Assembly (NCBI GenBank): GCA_964518215.1
Contig: CAZFFP010000004.1
Coordinates: 1 to 64,000, forward strand
DNA length: 64,000 nt
Source of the DNA: CAYSGX01 sp964518215
GTDB lineage: Bacteria > Bacteroidota > Bacteroidia > Chitinophagales > CAIOSU01
Reading direction: 5' to 3'
Both the position numbers and the translations under genes were made by a program. Position 1 is the first letter of the stretch. The number at the start of each line of letters is the position of its first letter. Below the pieces are notes generated by a model, which worked only from the letters and a program-made list of their open reading frames with translations, searched no databases and was not told the origin of the DNA. Below, in pieces: positions 53,401-61,582 of the stretch.

Positions 53401-54282
53401 TCTTTTCCCCGGACCGTTGTCAACAGTAATAAAATAATAGTTAATATCTGAATAATGATGCACCTTATGTTCGAATCTATTATTCGAAGCATTGAACTGC
53501 CATTGGTGCGGACCTTTGGCAAAAAACAAAACATAATCGCCCTGGTCAAATCTTCCATCGCCCTCACCTACAACAATAATCGGATGTTCCACAGGGTCGT
53601 CATAACGGAGGTCCACATTTTCTTCTGGCAACATGCCGCCCCCGTTGCCATAAATGCGAATATTGCGCGGGTCAATATTGGCGGGGTTGATACCTAATTG
53701 ATTCAAAAAATTATAATCCATTCTGTAAACACCATCGGCAGGCACACCTATTTTATACCAGTTACCATATTGTAATACCGAATTGGCTGCCCATACCTGC
53801 GAGCGTGAGCCACTGCGCGTTTGTGGTTTGGCTATTTGCTGCACTACAATTTCGCAACTGATGAGTTTTTCTATTTGTCCCGAAAAATTGTTTTTTCGCA
53901 CCGGAATAAAATATACCGATGCTACCGGTTGTTTTTTGTAAAATCTGATTTTGTAATCAATAATAATTTCGCCCGAAATTTTGCTTTCATCTAATTGGTA
54001 TTCGCGGGCATTTTGCAATGGCTCATACACTGCATTTTCTATTCTGAAAGTTAAATCAACTTCACGGTTTAAAAACACTTCGGTTTGAAATACCGGAAGA
54101 AACTGCCGCGATTCAGGATTGCCTCCGTTTTTTATTCTGAGAATGTTTCGGTATTGATTAGTGCCGGTTTGAACTCTTTCGGGCGAATCAGCCCAATCGC
54201 AGCGCACTTGTAATTTTGTTTGAGCCGAAACGTTTAGCGCTATGAAAAGTGAAAAAGCTGTGAGTAAATGTTTAAGGTTCAT
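50449..54282 (-). CDS. porU: T9SS C25-type sortase PorU
   Basis: A 1277-residue outer-membrane C25 (gingipain-like) cysteine protease that cuts off the T9SS sorting domain and attaches cargo to A-LPS or a similar anchor. Signal peptide MNLKHLLTAFSLFIALNVSA. The catalytic domain has DISAIRDFVRMVYDKAG, His in VNFIGHGGVNGWTHERV and Cys in VFVTATCEFSKFDDPAF. The C-terminus (NYPNPFTTSTSFQFEHNKPG to KFEKLVILK) is a T9SS CTD that stays attached. I chose the ATG at 54282 because it starts the signal peptide; 20 codons upstream are unlikely. Divergent from the PorP/SprF gene. Confidence 0.96.
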   Translation of the reverse strand: MNLKHLLTAFSLFIALNVSAQTKLQVRCDWADSPERVQTGTNQYRNILRIKNGGNPESRQFLPVFQTEVFLNREVDLTFRIENAVYEPLQNAREYQLDESKISGEIIIDYKIRFYKKQPVASVYFIPVRKNNFSGQIEKLISCEIVVQQIAKPQTRSGSRSQVWAANSVLQYGNWYKIGVPADGVYRMDYNFLNQLGINPANIDPRNIRIYGNGGGMLPEENVDLRYDDPVEHPIIVVGEGDGRFDQGDYVLFFAKGPHQWQFNASNNRFEHKVHHYSDINYYFITVDNGPGKRISGVSSVGNPNVTVSTFDDFRFHENDEYNFLQSGREWYGDIFNFSITSRDFNFDFPNIDASSPVLVKSALAARSTTATSTFNLSANGQVFHTETINTVGAEYTQPYATESIKFTSFNSNSGNITLRVQFSNPSSSAEGYINYISLNARRNLTMAGNQLQFRDKNSVGAGNLSLFRLQNVSGNLRIWDVTDPMNPFQINHSMSGNTAEFSVATDNLKEFVAFYDNASFSAPTAVGKIDNQNLHSFGQPQMIIITNNALYNDAISLATYHIQQNNMSVKVAKVGEIYNEFSSGTPDISAIRDFVRMVYDKAGSDTSQMPKYLLLFGDASYDFKDRLSNNTNFAPTYQSPASLSPIATFNTDDYFGCLDESEGGSMIDNNDYLDIAIGRLPVKNSSEAQAVINKIKVYQSTASLGSWRNELCFVADDGDNNIHSNDAERISSYIDTFHANYNIDKIYLDAYNMVATPGGNRYPDVNDAINRKIFSGALLVNFIGHGGVNGWTHERVLTINDINSWENIDKLPVFVTATCEFSKFDDPAFTSAGELVLLSPRGGAIAMVTTLRLVFASANYTLNNAFMRNVFEHSFTNYPSIGQVMTTAKNQILNVSDDTNLRKFALLGDPSVVMNYPRQNVSVITITGIRSVITDTLRALSKVTITGEVRDLFGNKLDNFNGRAYPTIFDKPSTIQTLANISGSNVRNFGLYRNIIYRGKASVTNGEFSFTFVVPKDISYTYGPGKISLYAENGIYDAHGSSPVIVGGTADSFAVDNKGPEIKIYMNDEKFVFGGITDDSPILIVQLEDENGINTVGSGIGHDITGVLDQNTQSTYVLNQYYQAELDNYQKGEVRYPLRRLPEGRRTIRVKAWDVYNNSSEGYTEFVVSSSAEIALAHVLNYPNPFTTSTSFQFEHNKPGQPLFVQVKIFTVSGKLVKTIEQEMLSDGYRIDNVKWDGLDDFGDRIGRGVYVYKLNVRSLLDGASAHKFEKLVILK

Positions 54283-54394
54283 GGGCAAAAAGTTGAAAGG
54301 AATTTCAGGGTGTTTGATTTTTGGATACCTTCGTAAACGCATTCCTCTGTAATGTATTTTATCTGTTCAAATAGAAATTGAATAAAAAGGTTCG

Positions 54395-55414
54395 ATGACA
54401 AAAGTGAAAAAAAATCTGTTGCCTTTCATTTTATTATGCTGTTGTATATGGACGGCACAGGCTCAAAGCCCCGAATTTAGCCAGTTTTTTGCTTCCCCTC
54501 TACAATTAAATCCCGCATTAGCCGGCATTTCTTACGGTCCGAGAGTCAATCTCAACTATCGCAATCAATGGCCCAACATAGATAAAGGATATGTTACCTA
54601 TGCCGTTTCATACGACCAACACATTGAAAAACTCAGTGGCGGCATTGGTGTAGCGGTTTTGGCAGATAATATTGCCGGTGGCTTAATGAATAATTATTCC
54701 ATTCAGGCAATGTATTCTTATCAGGTAGCTTTCAAAAGAAAATTCGGTTTAAAAATGGGCGTATCGGGCGGCATTGGTACCAAGCGCTTAGACTGGAACC
54801 GCCTCACTTTTCAAGACCAAATCAATCCTATTTATGGTTTTCAAGATGCCTTTGGAAATAATAATCCAACAGGAGAAACCGTGCCTCAGAATGCTTCCAT
54901 ATTATACCCCGACTTTGGAGCGGGATTTATTTTCTTCACTCCTAAAGTATATGCCGGAGTGGGCGTTAAGCATTTGAACATGCCTAAAGAATCGCTGTTT
55001 GGTAATGATAACCGCTTGCCCCTGCGCTATGCGATTCATGCCGGATACTCCTGGGATTTAACCCCGAGGAAAAAAAATGACAATGTTTTTCTTTCGCCCA
55101 ATATTGTGCTGATTCAACAATCGAATTTTTCTCAATTAAACTTGGGCGCTTATTTCCACTATAATTTTATTTATTTCGGAACGTTTTATCGCAACACATT
55201 TAAAAACAGCGATGCGGTTATCGGTATAGTGGGTTTCAGAATAGAATATGTGCGTATCGGGTATAGTTATGATTTCACTATATCTGATTTAAGTCTGAAT
55301 ACAGGAGGCGCTCACGAAATATCGTTTGTGTTCAATTGGGGTGGCGATAATAACTCGCTTAGACCCAAAGGAAAAACTGCCCGATTGGATTGTCCAGGGG
55401 TGCTGAATTTTTGA
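54395..55414 (+). CDS. PorP/SprF family type IX secretion membrane protein
   Basis: A 339-residue outer-membrane protein. Signal peptide MTKVKKNLLPFILLCCCIWT to AQAQ, followed by SPEFSQFFASPLQLNPALAG, the diagnostic family motif. Barrel strands follow. PorP/SprF proteins link type B CTD cargo (such as the 19.4-kb gene) to the cell surface. The gene lies between porU (divergent) and gldJ. Which subfamily, PorP or SprF, is not fixed from sequence. Confidence 0.93.
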   Translation: MTKVKKNLLPFILLCCCIWTAQAQSPEFSQFFASPLQLNPALAGISYGPRVNLNYRNQWPNIDKGYVTYAVSYDQHIEKLSGGIGVAVLADNIAGGLMNNYSIQAMYSYQVAFKRKFGLKMGVSGGIGTKRLDWNRLTFQDQINPIYGFQDAFGNNNPTGETVPQNASILYPDFGAGFIFFTPKVYAGVGVKHLNMPKESLFGNDNRLPLRYAIHAGYSWDLTPRKKNDNVFLSPNIVLIQQSNFSQLNLGAYFHYNFIYFGTFYRNTFKNSDAVIGIVGFRIEYVRIGYSYDFTISDLSLNTGGAHEISFVFNWGGDNNSLRPKGKTARLDCPGVLNF

Positions 55415-55440
55415 TTTTAAAATAAATCCCCTTACTTTAG
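55410..55440 (+). promoter_or_regulatory. gldJ promoter (TTTG-N19-TACTTTAG)
   Basis: TTTG (55410-55413) is followed after 19 bases by TACTTTAG (55433-55440), one mismatch from TAnnTTTG. It overlaps the end of the PorP/SprF gene and ends 44 bases before the gldJ ATG. Confidence 0.5.
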
Positions 55441-55484
55441 CGTTCCTAAAAAATTGTTAATTGGCCCAAAAACCACAAAATCAC

Positions 55485-56954
55485 ATGAAAAATCTTAAAA
55501 GCCTATTATTTTTTGCTCTTGCAGGCATTGTTGTTTCAGGCTTATCCTCCTGCTCAAAAGAAAGTTCGTCAAAAACCGGATGGGGCTACAACGACCCCGA
55601 TTTTGGTGGATTTGAAGTCGTTAAGTATGTCGGACAGGAAACCGGTCCCGGCTTAGTATTTATTGAAGGCGGCACTTTTTTAATGGGTCAAACCGAGCAA
55701 GACATTGCTTACGATTACAACAATATTCCTCGTAGAGTAACCGTGAGTTCATTTTATATGGACGAAACTGAAGTAGCCAATGTTGACTACCGCGAATATC
55801 TCTATTGGTTAAACCGTGTATTTGGAGCCGATTATCCCGAAGTGTATCGCAAAGCGCTTCCCGACACTTTGGTTTGGAGAGATGAATTAGCTTATAACGA
55901 GCCTTATGTGGAATATTACTTCCGCCACCCTGCGTACAACGACTATCCTGTAGTAGGAGTTAACTGGCTTCAGGCAGTAGAATATTGCAAATGGAGAAGC
56001 GACCGTGTAAACGAATTGATGTTGATTGAAAAAGGTGTTTTGAACAAAAACCCCAATCAAGTAAACGAAGATAACTTTAATACCGACTCATACCTTGCCG
56101 GACAATATGAAGGAAGTGTTCGTAAAAATCTTCCCGATTTAGACCCCAATGGTGCAGGCGAAAGATCTGTGCGTTTTGAAGATGGTATTATGCTGCCTGC
56201 CTACCGTCTGCCTACAGAAGCGGAATGGGAGTATGCAGCGTTGGGTTTGAAAGGCAATCAGCCTTACAACGATGAAGAAAGAATTACCGACAGAAGATTA
56301 TATCCATGGAATGGTCATAGCCTACGTTATCCTAAAGGTGGTGGTTGGCAAGGTAAGTTCATGGCTAACTTCAAACGTGGTAAAGGTGATAACATGGGTA
56401 TTGCAGGTAAACTGAACGACAATGCTTCTATTACTGCTCCCGTGGCTTCATTTTGGCCCAACGACTTCGGTCTTTACAATATGGCAGGAAACGTAAGCGA
56501 ATGGGTAGCCGATGTATACAGACCTTTAACTTTCTTAGATGAAGACGATTTCAATCCTTATCGCGGAAACGTGTTTATGCAAAAAACTTTAGATGCCGAT
56601 GGTATTCCGATTGAGAAAGACAGCTTAGGTCGTTTACAATATGAAGAAGTAAAAGAAGAAGACAATGTAAACCGCAGAAACTACAAAAAAGCAGATGTTA
56701 TCAACTTTTTGGATGGCGATACCGAATCTGAAGTATCCTACAGCTTTGGTATTTCTTCTTTGATTTCTGACAAAGCAAGAGTTTACAAAGGCGGTTCATG
56801 GGAAGACAGAGCTTATTGGTTGACTCCCGGAACCCGTAGATTTTTAGATCAGGAGCAAGGCTCACGCAGCATTGGTTTCCGTTGTGCTATGGACAGGGTG
56901 GGTAGTCCCGGAGGAAACAACGTGAAAGGCGGAAACAATTTCAAAAAACGTTAA
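55485..56954 (+). CDS. gldJ: Gliding motility lipoprotein GldJ
   Basis: A 489-residue lipoprotein with lipobox LSSC. The SUMF1/formylglycine-generating-enzyme-like fold spans about residues 50-480: LVFIEGGTFLMGQTEQD, YRLPTEAEWEYAALG, NMAGNVSEWVADVYR, YKGGSWEDRAYW and SIGFRCAMDR. GldJ is needed for gliding and for stability of GldK/PorK-type T9SS proteins. It lies next to the PorP/SprF gene and near porU, as in other Bacteroidota. The ATG at 55485 begins the lipoprotein signal (MKNLKSLLFFALAGIVVSG). A terminator follows. Confidence 0.95.
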   Translation: MKNLKSLLFFALAGIVVSGLSSCSKESSSKTGWGYNDPDFGGFEVVKYVGQETGPGLVFIEGGTFLMGQTEQDIAYDYNNIPRRVTVSSFYMDETEVANVDYREYLYWLNRVFGADYPEVYRKALPDTLVWRDELAYNEPYVEYYFRHPAYNDYPVVGVNWLQAVEYCKWRSDRVNELMLIEKGVLNKNPNQVNEDNFNTDSYLAGQYEGSVRKNLPDLDPNGAGERSVRFEDGIMLPAYRLPTEAEWEYAALGLKGNQPYNDEERITDRRLYPWNGHSLRYPKGGGWQGKFMANFKRGKGDNMGIAGKLNDNASITAPVASFWPNDFGLYNMAGNVSEWVADVYRPLTFLDEDDFNPYRGNVFMQKTLDADGIPIEKDSLGRLQYEEVKEEDNVNRRNYKKADVINFLDGDTESEVSYSFGISSLISDKARVYKGGSWEDRAYWLTPGTRRFLDQEQGSRSIGFRCAMDRVGSPGGNNVKGGNNFKKR

Positions 56955-56974
56955 TAGATTTTCAAAAACAAATA

Positions 56975-57006
56975 AAAAATGTCCTGCAATTTTGCGGGAC
57001 ATTTTT
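56975..57006 (+). terminator. gldJ terminator abutting the murF start
   Basis: Arms 56975-56988 (AAAAATGTCCTGCA) and 56993-57006 (TGCGGGACATTTTT) pair over 14 positions with one G-T wobble, loop of 4. The stem ends only four bases before the murF ATG at 57011. Confidence 0.85.
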
Positions 57007-57010
57007 ATTT

Positions 57011-58171
57011 ATGGACATATCATCGCTATATCAAGTTTTTAAAACTCAGTGCAGCCGTATTTCAACCGATAGCCGTAAGGCACAGCCGGGCGATTTGTTT
57101 TTTGCATTGAAAGGCGAAAATTTCGATGGCAATCGCTTCGCCAAAGATGCGCTCGAGAAAGGAGCATTGTATGCAGTAATTGATAATGCCGAATTTGCCC
57201 TGAACGAAAAATATATTGTGGTGGAAAATACTCTTACTGCATTAAAGCAGTTGGCAAATTATCACCGGCAGCAATTTCACATGCCGTTCATTGCCATAGC
57301 CGGCAGCAATGGTAAAACCACTACCAAAGAATTGTTGAGTGAAGTTTTAAAAACCTCATTCGTTACNNNNNNNNNNNNNNNNNNNNNNNNNNNNNNNNNN
57401 NNNNNNNNNNNNNNNNNNNNNNNNNNNNNNNNNNNNNNNNNNNNNNNNNNNNNNNNNNNNNNNNNNGAACTGTATGAGCATTTGCAACAAAATAACGGAA
57501 CAGCTTTCGTAAGTTCTTTGCAAATTGATTTGATGCAGGCGGCTGCCATGGTTCAGAACAAGATTACTTACGGAAATGAAAATGCTCAAGTGAGCGGTCG
57601 CATCATCAGGTTGTTTCCCTATCTTGAAATTTCGGTGAAACATGATAGCGATGAGGTTACTGTAGCCACACAACTCACCGGAAAATACAATTTTGAAAAC
57701 ATCATGGCGGCAGTTGCCATCGGTTTGCATTTTAATGTGCCGATGAGTTTGATAAAAAAAGCCATTGAACAATATCAACCCTCCAACAATCGCTCGCAGA
57801 TTTTGAAACTTGGCAGCAATACCTTTATCATGGATGCATACAATGCCAATCCGAGCAGCATGAGCGAGGCATTAGACAATTTGAATTTGATTGAGGCTGA
57901 AAATAAAATTGCCATTATTGGCGATATGCTCGAATTAGGGGAAGCATCGGAAGAAGAACATTTGCTTATAGCTTTGAAACTGAAGAACATGAACCTGCAA
58001 CAGATAATTCTTGTGGGAAGCGAATTCAAAAAAGTAAGTAAAAAACTAAACTGCCTGCATTTTGAAAATACTGCCCAACTGAAAGATTGGTATTCCAAGC
58101 AGCATATTGAAAACACACTTTTTCTTCTCAAAGGCTCCCGGGGTATAGCTTTAGAAAGAATGCTTTCGTAG
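57011..58171 (+). CDS. murF: UDP-N-acetylmuramoyl-tripeptide--D-alanyl-D-alanine ligase, interrupted by an assembly gap
   Basis: MurF adds D-Ala-D-Ala to UDP-MurNAc-tripeptide in the cytosol. The N-terminal domain (SSLYQVFKTQCSRISTDSRK) and the ATP P-loop AGSNGKTTTKELL are intact, and the C-terminal part (NFENIMAAVAIGLHF, DAYNANPSSMSEALDNL, GDMLELGE, LKGSRGIALERML) is present. Residues 119-152 are missing because of the 100 Ns at 57367-57466. A normal MurF has about 70-75 residues between T.GN and KGEL, so the real gap is probably longer than 100 bases. The reading frame happens to be kept across the Ns. The gene is probably intact in the organism. Confidence 0.93.
   Translation: MDISSLYQVFKTQCSRISTDSRKAQPGDLFFALKGENFDGNRFAKDALEKGALYAVIDNAEFALNEKYIVVENTLTALKQLANYHRQQFHMPFIAIAGSNGKTTTKELLSEVLKTSFVXXXXXXXXXXXXXXXXXXXXXXXXXXXXXXXXXXELYEHLQQNNGTAFVSSLQIDLMQAAAMVQNKITYGNENAQVSGRIIRLFPYLEISVKHDSDEVTVATQLTGKYNFENIMAAVAIGLHFNVPMSLIKKAIEQYQPSNNRSQILKLGSNTFIMDAYNANPSSMSEALDNLNLIEAENKIAIIGDMLELGEASEEEHLLIALKLKNMNLQQIILVGSEFKKVSKKLNCLHFENTAQLKDWYSKQHIENTLFLLKGSRGIALERMLS
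57367..57466. other. Assembly gap of 100 N inside murF
   Basis: A run of exactly 100 Ns, a standard placeholder for a gap of unknown size. It falls after the P-loop of murF and removes the part that normally has the T-GN and IGVPL-type motifs. Confidence 0.99.
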
Positions 58172-58294
58172 AGGATTTTAATATTTTCTGAATTTTATAA
58201 AGGAATATAATTTATTTTAATTATTTTCAGAAAAGTATTCTTCAGAAAAAATATCGTCTTTCAGTTTTTCTTCTAAAACTAAAACCCCTCAACC

Positions 58295-61200
58295 ATGAAA
58301 AAGCTCACCCTCTTTTTTGCATTCTTGTGTGTAGTATGCATGAATGTATATGGACAACTTACCGTTGTCGGAAATGTTACTGACATTACCTGCAATGGCA
58401 GTAATGACGGCTCTATATTCCTGAATGTAACCGGAGGACAACCGCCATATCAATATTTGTGGAGTAATGGCTCTACAACAGAGCCTATAACCGGATTGTC
58501 TGCCGGAACATATACAGTAACGGTAACAGATGCCAATACCCTAACCGCAATCGAAAATTTCACCATTACCGAGCCTGCTGCTGTTGTGATTTTGAATGTG
58601 TTTACTACCAATGTATCATGTATCGGATTGTGTGATGGAAGCATAGAGATTATAGCAACAGGAGGAGTCGGGAGTTTAGAGTTTAGTTTGGACGGGGGAA
58701 ATAATTTTATGGCGATGAATTTTGCAACTAATTTATGCGCGGGTAATTATTTCGTTGTAGTGCGAGATTTAAATAATTGCTTCGCTCAATCAATTGCTGT
58801 CATTAACGAACCCCAGCCTATAACAGTAACCGGTGCTATTACTCATGCAACCTGTGGCGGGGGATGCGATGGCTCTATAACACCAACTGTAATTGGAGGT
58901 GTGGCGCCTTATACTTTCTTTTGGAGTAATGGGCAAACTAACCCGATAGTAACTTCTGCCTGTGTAGGAACTTATATGGTTACCATTACCGATGCTTTCG
59001 GCTGTAGTGACTCAAACACCTTCACCGTGCAGTATACAGGTTCAGGAAATATTAACATAAGTGGAGCGGTAACTCCATCTGCCTGCGGACAAAATAACGG
59101 GGCTATCAATTTGACGGTTACCGGAGGAACACCGCCTTTAACTATTTTATGGTCAACAGGCGAAACAAGTCAGAATATTTCGGGTTTGTCTGCCGGTCTG
59201 TATCAGGTAACAGTTTTTGATATTATCGGTTGTTCGCTTGCCGAATCATTCTTAGTAAGCGATACGGATATTGATTTTTGGTTAGATTCAACAGATATTA
59301 TCTGCAATAGTCCCGGAAGTATTACGGCTCACTTTACTGGTGGAACCGCTCCGTTTATCATTGACTGGGGCGATGGCAATCTAAGCCAACCAAATACTTC
59401 TCCGGTTACTAACTTGGTTCCAACGCCAGGCATCTATACAGTTACCATTCAAGATGCCAACCAATGCTTTGCTGCTGCCACTGCCACCATCATCGAGGCA
59501 GGCGTGGCAGTGTCTCTTGCAGATTCGGTGCAGCCGGTGGGATGTGCGGCAGCCACAGGAATGTTGGAAGCGGCTGCTTCGGGAGGCACGCCACCTTATC
59601 TTTTTCTTTGGAGTAATAGTGCCACTACTGCCATCATTGATAATATTTCGGCAGGAACTTATACGGTAACAGTTACTGATGGCGCGGGTTGTTCGGCTAC
59701 ACGCACATTTACATTACCTGCCAATACTCAAGGCTTGAGTGTAACGGTTGTTTCAACGCCTGCCAATTGCAGTGGTGCAGGTGGCGCTGCTTCGGTGAGT
59801 GTTACTGGCGGACAAGCCCCCTATCAATATGAATGGAACACTGGCGAAACAACATTTCAAATTGCAGGATTGCCTTCAGGTGTTTATTCTGTTACAATAA
59901 CTGATGCCACCGGCTGTTCTGTTATCCGTAATGTCTGGGTTGGACATGCAAGCCAGTTGTTTTATGTGTATTTGAATGCTACCCAAACAAACTGCACCAA
60001 CAATGGAACTATTACTGCCACTGCAAGCAATGGAACACCTCCTTATTCGTATTCGTGGAGCAATGGAAACACTACCAATGCTATTTCGGGTTTGGCTCCG
60101 GGAACTTATACGCTGACTGTTACCGACAGCTTAGGTTGTGTAAAAACTGCCACGCGAACTATTAATACATCCTGCCATAATGTGGTTACAGGAAATGTGT
60201 TTAATGACCTGAATGGCGATTGCATAAAAGATGCGGGAGAACAATCGCTTAGCTCGGTGAGCGTAAGAGCAACCAATGGCTCACAGGTTTACACGGGCAG
60301 CGCAAATTCCAACGGAGATTATACGATTAGAATAGGAATGAGCGGAACATTTACTTTGTCGGTTTACTCAAACACATACAGTTGTAGTAATTTTCAGTTG
60401 TGCGGAAATAATTCTGTAACATTTCCCGGTTTAGGAGATACTCTTGTTCAGAATATTGCTTTAGAAAATACAACAGGCTTTGACTTAACTATTCATCCCG
60501 GATGGTCATCGGCAAATCCCGGATTTCAGAAAACATATTGGGTAATGCCTTATAACCGTTCGGTTATTCCATTTACTGGAACTGCCACAGTTACTTTTGT
60601 TTACGATTCTAATCTTATCTATCAGTCGAGCGGTGCGCCACAACCCGTGCATGATGCTGTTAACCACACCTTAACATGGACAGTAAACAACGTTCCTTCA
60701 CCAAGTTTTGTATGGAACAACAGGTTTCTTAACTATTTTATGGTTCCTGTGAATTTACCGTTAGGCTATCAGCTTCAAAGTAATTTTTACATTGAACCAA
60801 CTTCCGGAGATTGTAATGTCTCCAACAATCATTTATATATCGCACAAACAGTTACCGGCTCTTACGACCCGAACGAAAAAGAAGTGTTTCCCGATGGCGA
60901 TATTCTCGAAGAAGATTCGGTGCTCACTTATACTATTCATTTTCAGAATACCGGAACCGACACCACGCATTTTGTAATTCTTAAAGACACGCTGTCTTCT
61001 TATCTCGATGCTGCTACTGTCGAAAATATTGCTTCGAGTCATGACTTTTCAGCATTTGAAATTTCTGACCAAGGCATTCTTACTTGGATTTTCAATCCAT
61101 TGTATTTGCCCGATAGCACCACCAACGAACCCGAAAGCAAAGGTTATGTTATGTTCACGGTGAAGAAGAATGCCGACCTCCCTATAGGCACTGAAATAGA

Positions 61201-61540
61201 AAATACTGCCGCCATTTATTTCGACTATAACGAGCCGATTATCACCAACACCGTTGTCAACACCTTAACATTACCTGTAGGAATAGGAAATCAAGAATTA
61301 GAAATCAGAAATGAAATGTTAGTATATCCCAATCCGGCAAACAACATGGTATATTTTGTTCCGAAGAACAGACAGGTTGCTTTGAGAAAAATTGAGCTGT
61401 TCGACTTGAGCGGAAGAACGATGCTGATTGCTGAAAAAGAAAACAGCATTAATATCAGTCGCTTGTCGCAAGGCATGTATATCTATCGCGTGCAGGATGA
61501 AGATGGTGTTATGTATCAGGGGAAATTATTCAGGCACTAA
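58295..61540 (+). CDS. SprB-repeat secreted protein with T9SS type A sorting domain
   Basis: A 1081-residue exported protein. Signal peptide MKKLTLFFAFLCVVCMNVYG. About eight SprB-type repeats (about residues 24-625), each with a Cys, a GxxNGSI-like turn, GGxPPYxYxWSNG and a SGLSAGTYTVTVTDA end. An SdrD-B-like module (about 630-700, NVFNDLNGDCIKDAGEQSLS) follows, then a DUF11-like part, a DUF7619-like domain (about 857-1000, SYDPNEKEVFPDGDILEED) and a type A sorting domain (from 1008, YPNPANNMVYF to KLFRH). It is likely a surface adhesin, like SprB used in gliding. It is 3' of murF but probably separate in transcription. Its partner machinery is encoded 4-9 kb upstream. Confidence 0.92.
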   Translation: MKKLTLFFAFLCVVCMNVYGQLTVVGNVTDITCNGSNDGSIFLNVTGGQPPYQYLWSNGSTTEPITGLSAGTYTVTVTDANTLTAIENFTITEPAAVVILNVFTTNVSCIGLCDGSIEIIATGGVGSLEFSLDGGNNFMAMNFATNLCAGNYFVVVRDLNNCFAQSIAVINEPQPITVTGAITHATCGGGCDGSITPTVIGGVAPYTFFWSNGQTNPIVTSACVGTYMVTITDAFGCSDSNTFTVQYTGSGNINISGAVTPSACGQNNGAINLTVTGGTPPLTILWSTGETSQNISGLSAGLYQVTVFDIIGCSLAESFLVSDTDIDFWLDSTDIICNSPGSITAHFTGGTAPFIIDWGDGNLSQPNTSPVTNLVPTPGIYTVTIQDANQCFAAATATIIEAGVAVSLADSVQPVGCAAATGMLEAAASGGTPPYLFLWSNSATTAIIDNISAGTYTVTVTDGAGCSATRTFTLPANTQGLSVTVVSTPANCSGAGGAASVSVTGGQAPYQYEWNTGETTFQIAGLPSGVYSVTITDATGCSVIRNVWVGHASQLFYVYLNATQTNCTNNGTITATASNGTPPYSYSWSNGNTTNAISGLAPGTYTLTVTDSLGCVKTATRTINTSCHNVVTGNVFNDLNGDCIKDAGEQSLSSVSVRATNGSQVYTGSANSNGDYTIRIGMSGTFTLSVYSNTYSCSNFQLCGNNSVTFPGLGDTLVQNIALENTTGFDLTIHPGWSSANPGFQKTYWVMPYNRSVIPFTGTATVTFVYDSNLIYQSSGAPQPVHDAVNHTLTWTVNNVPSPSFVWNNRFLNYFMVPVNLPLGYQLQSNFYIEPTSGDCNVSNNHLYIAQTVTGSYDPNEKEVFPDGDILEEDSVLTYTIHFQNTGTDTTHFVILKDTLSSYLDAATVENIASSHDFSAFEISDQGILTWIFNPLYLPDSTTNEPESKGYVMFTVKKNADLPIGTEIENTAAIYFDYNEPIITNTVVNTLTLPVGIGNQELEIRNEMLVYPNPANNMVYFVPKNRQVALRKIELFDLSGRTMLIAEKENSINISRLSQGMYIYRVQDEDGVMYQGKLFRH

Positions 61541-61555
61541 ACTAAAACTAAGCCC

Positions 61556-61563
61556 TATTTTTG
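61556..61563 (+). promoter_or_regulatory. -7 promoter box TATTTTTG for the enoyl-CoA hydratase gene
   Basis: TATTTTTG matches TAnnTTTG and ends 19 bases before the ATG at 61583. No clear -33 box. Confidence 0.45.
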
Positions 61564-61582
61564 TCGCACAAAAAAATCATAC

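Noticed and set aside
58184..58234. Inverted repeat TTTTCTGAA / TTCAGAAAA after murF
   Set aside because: All AT-rich, nine bases with a 33-base spacer and no T run; too weak to call a terminator.
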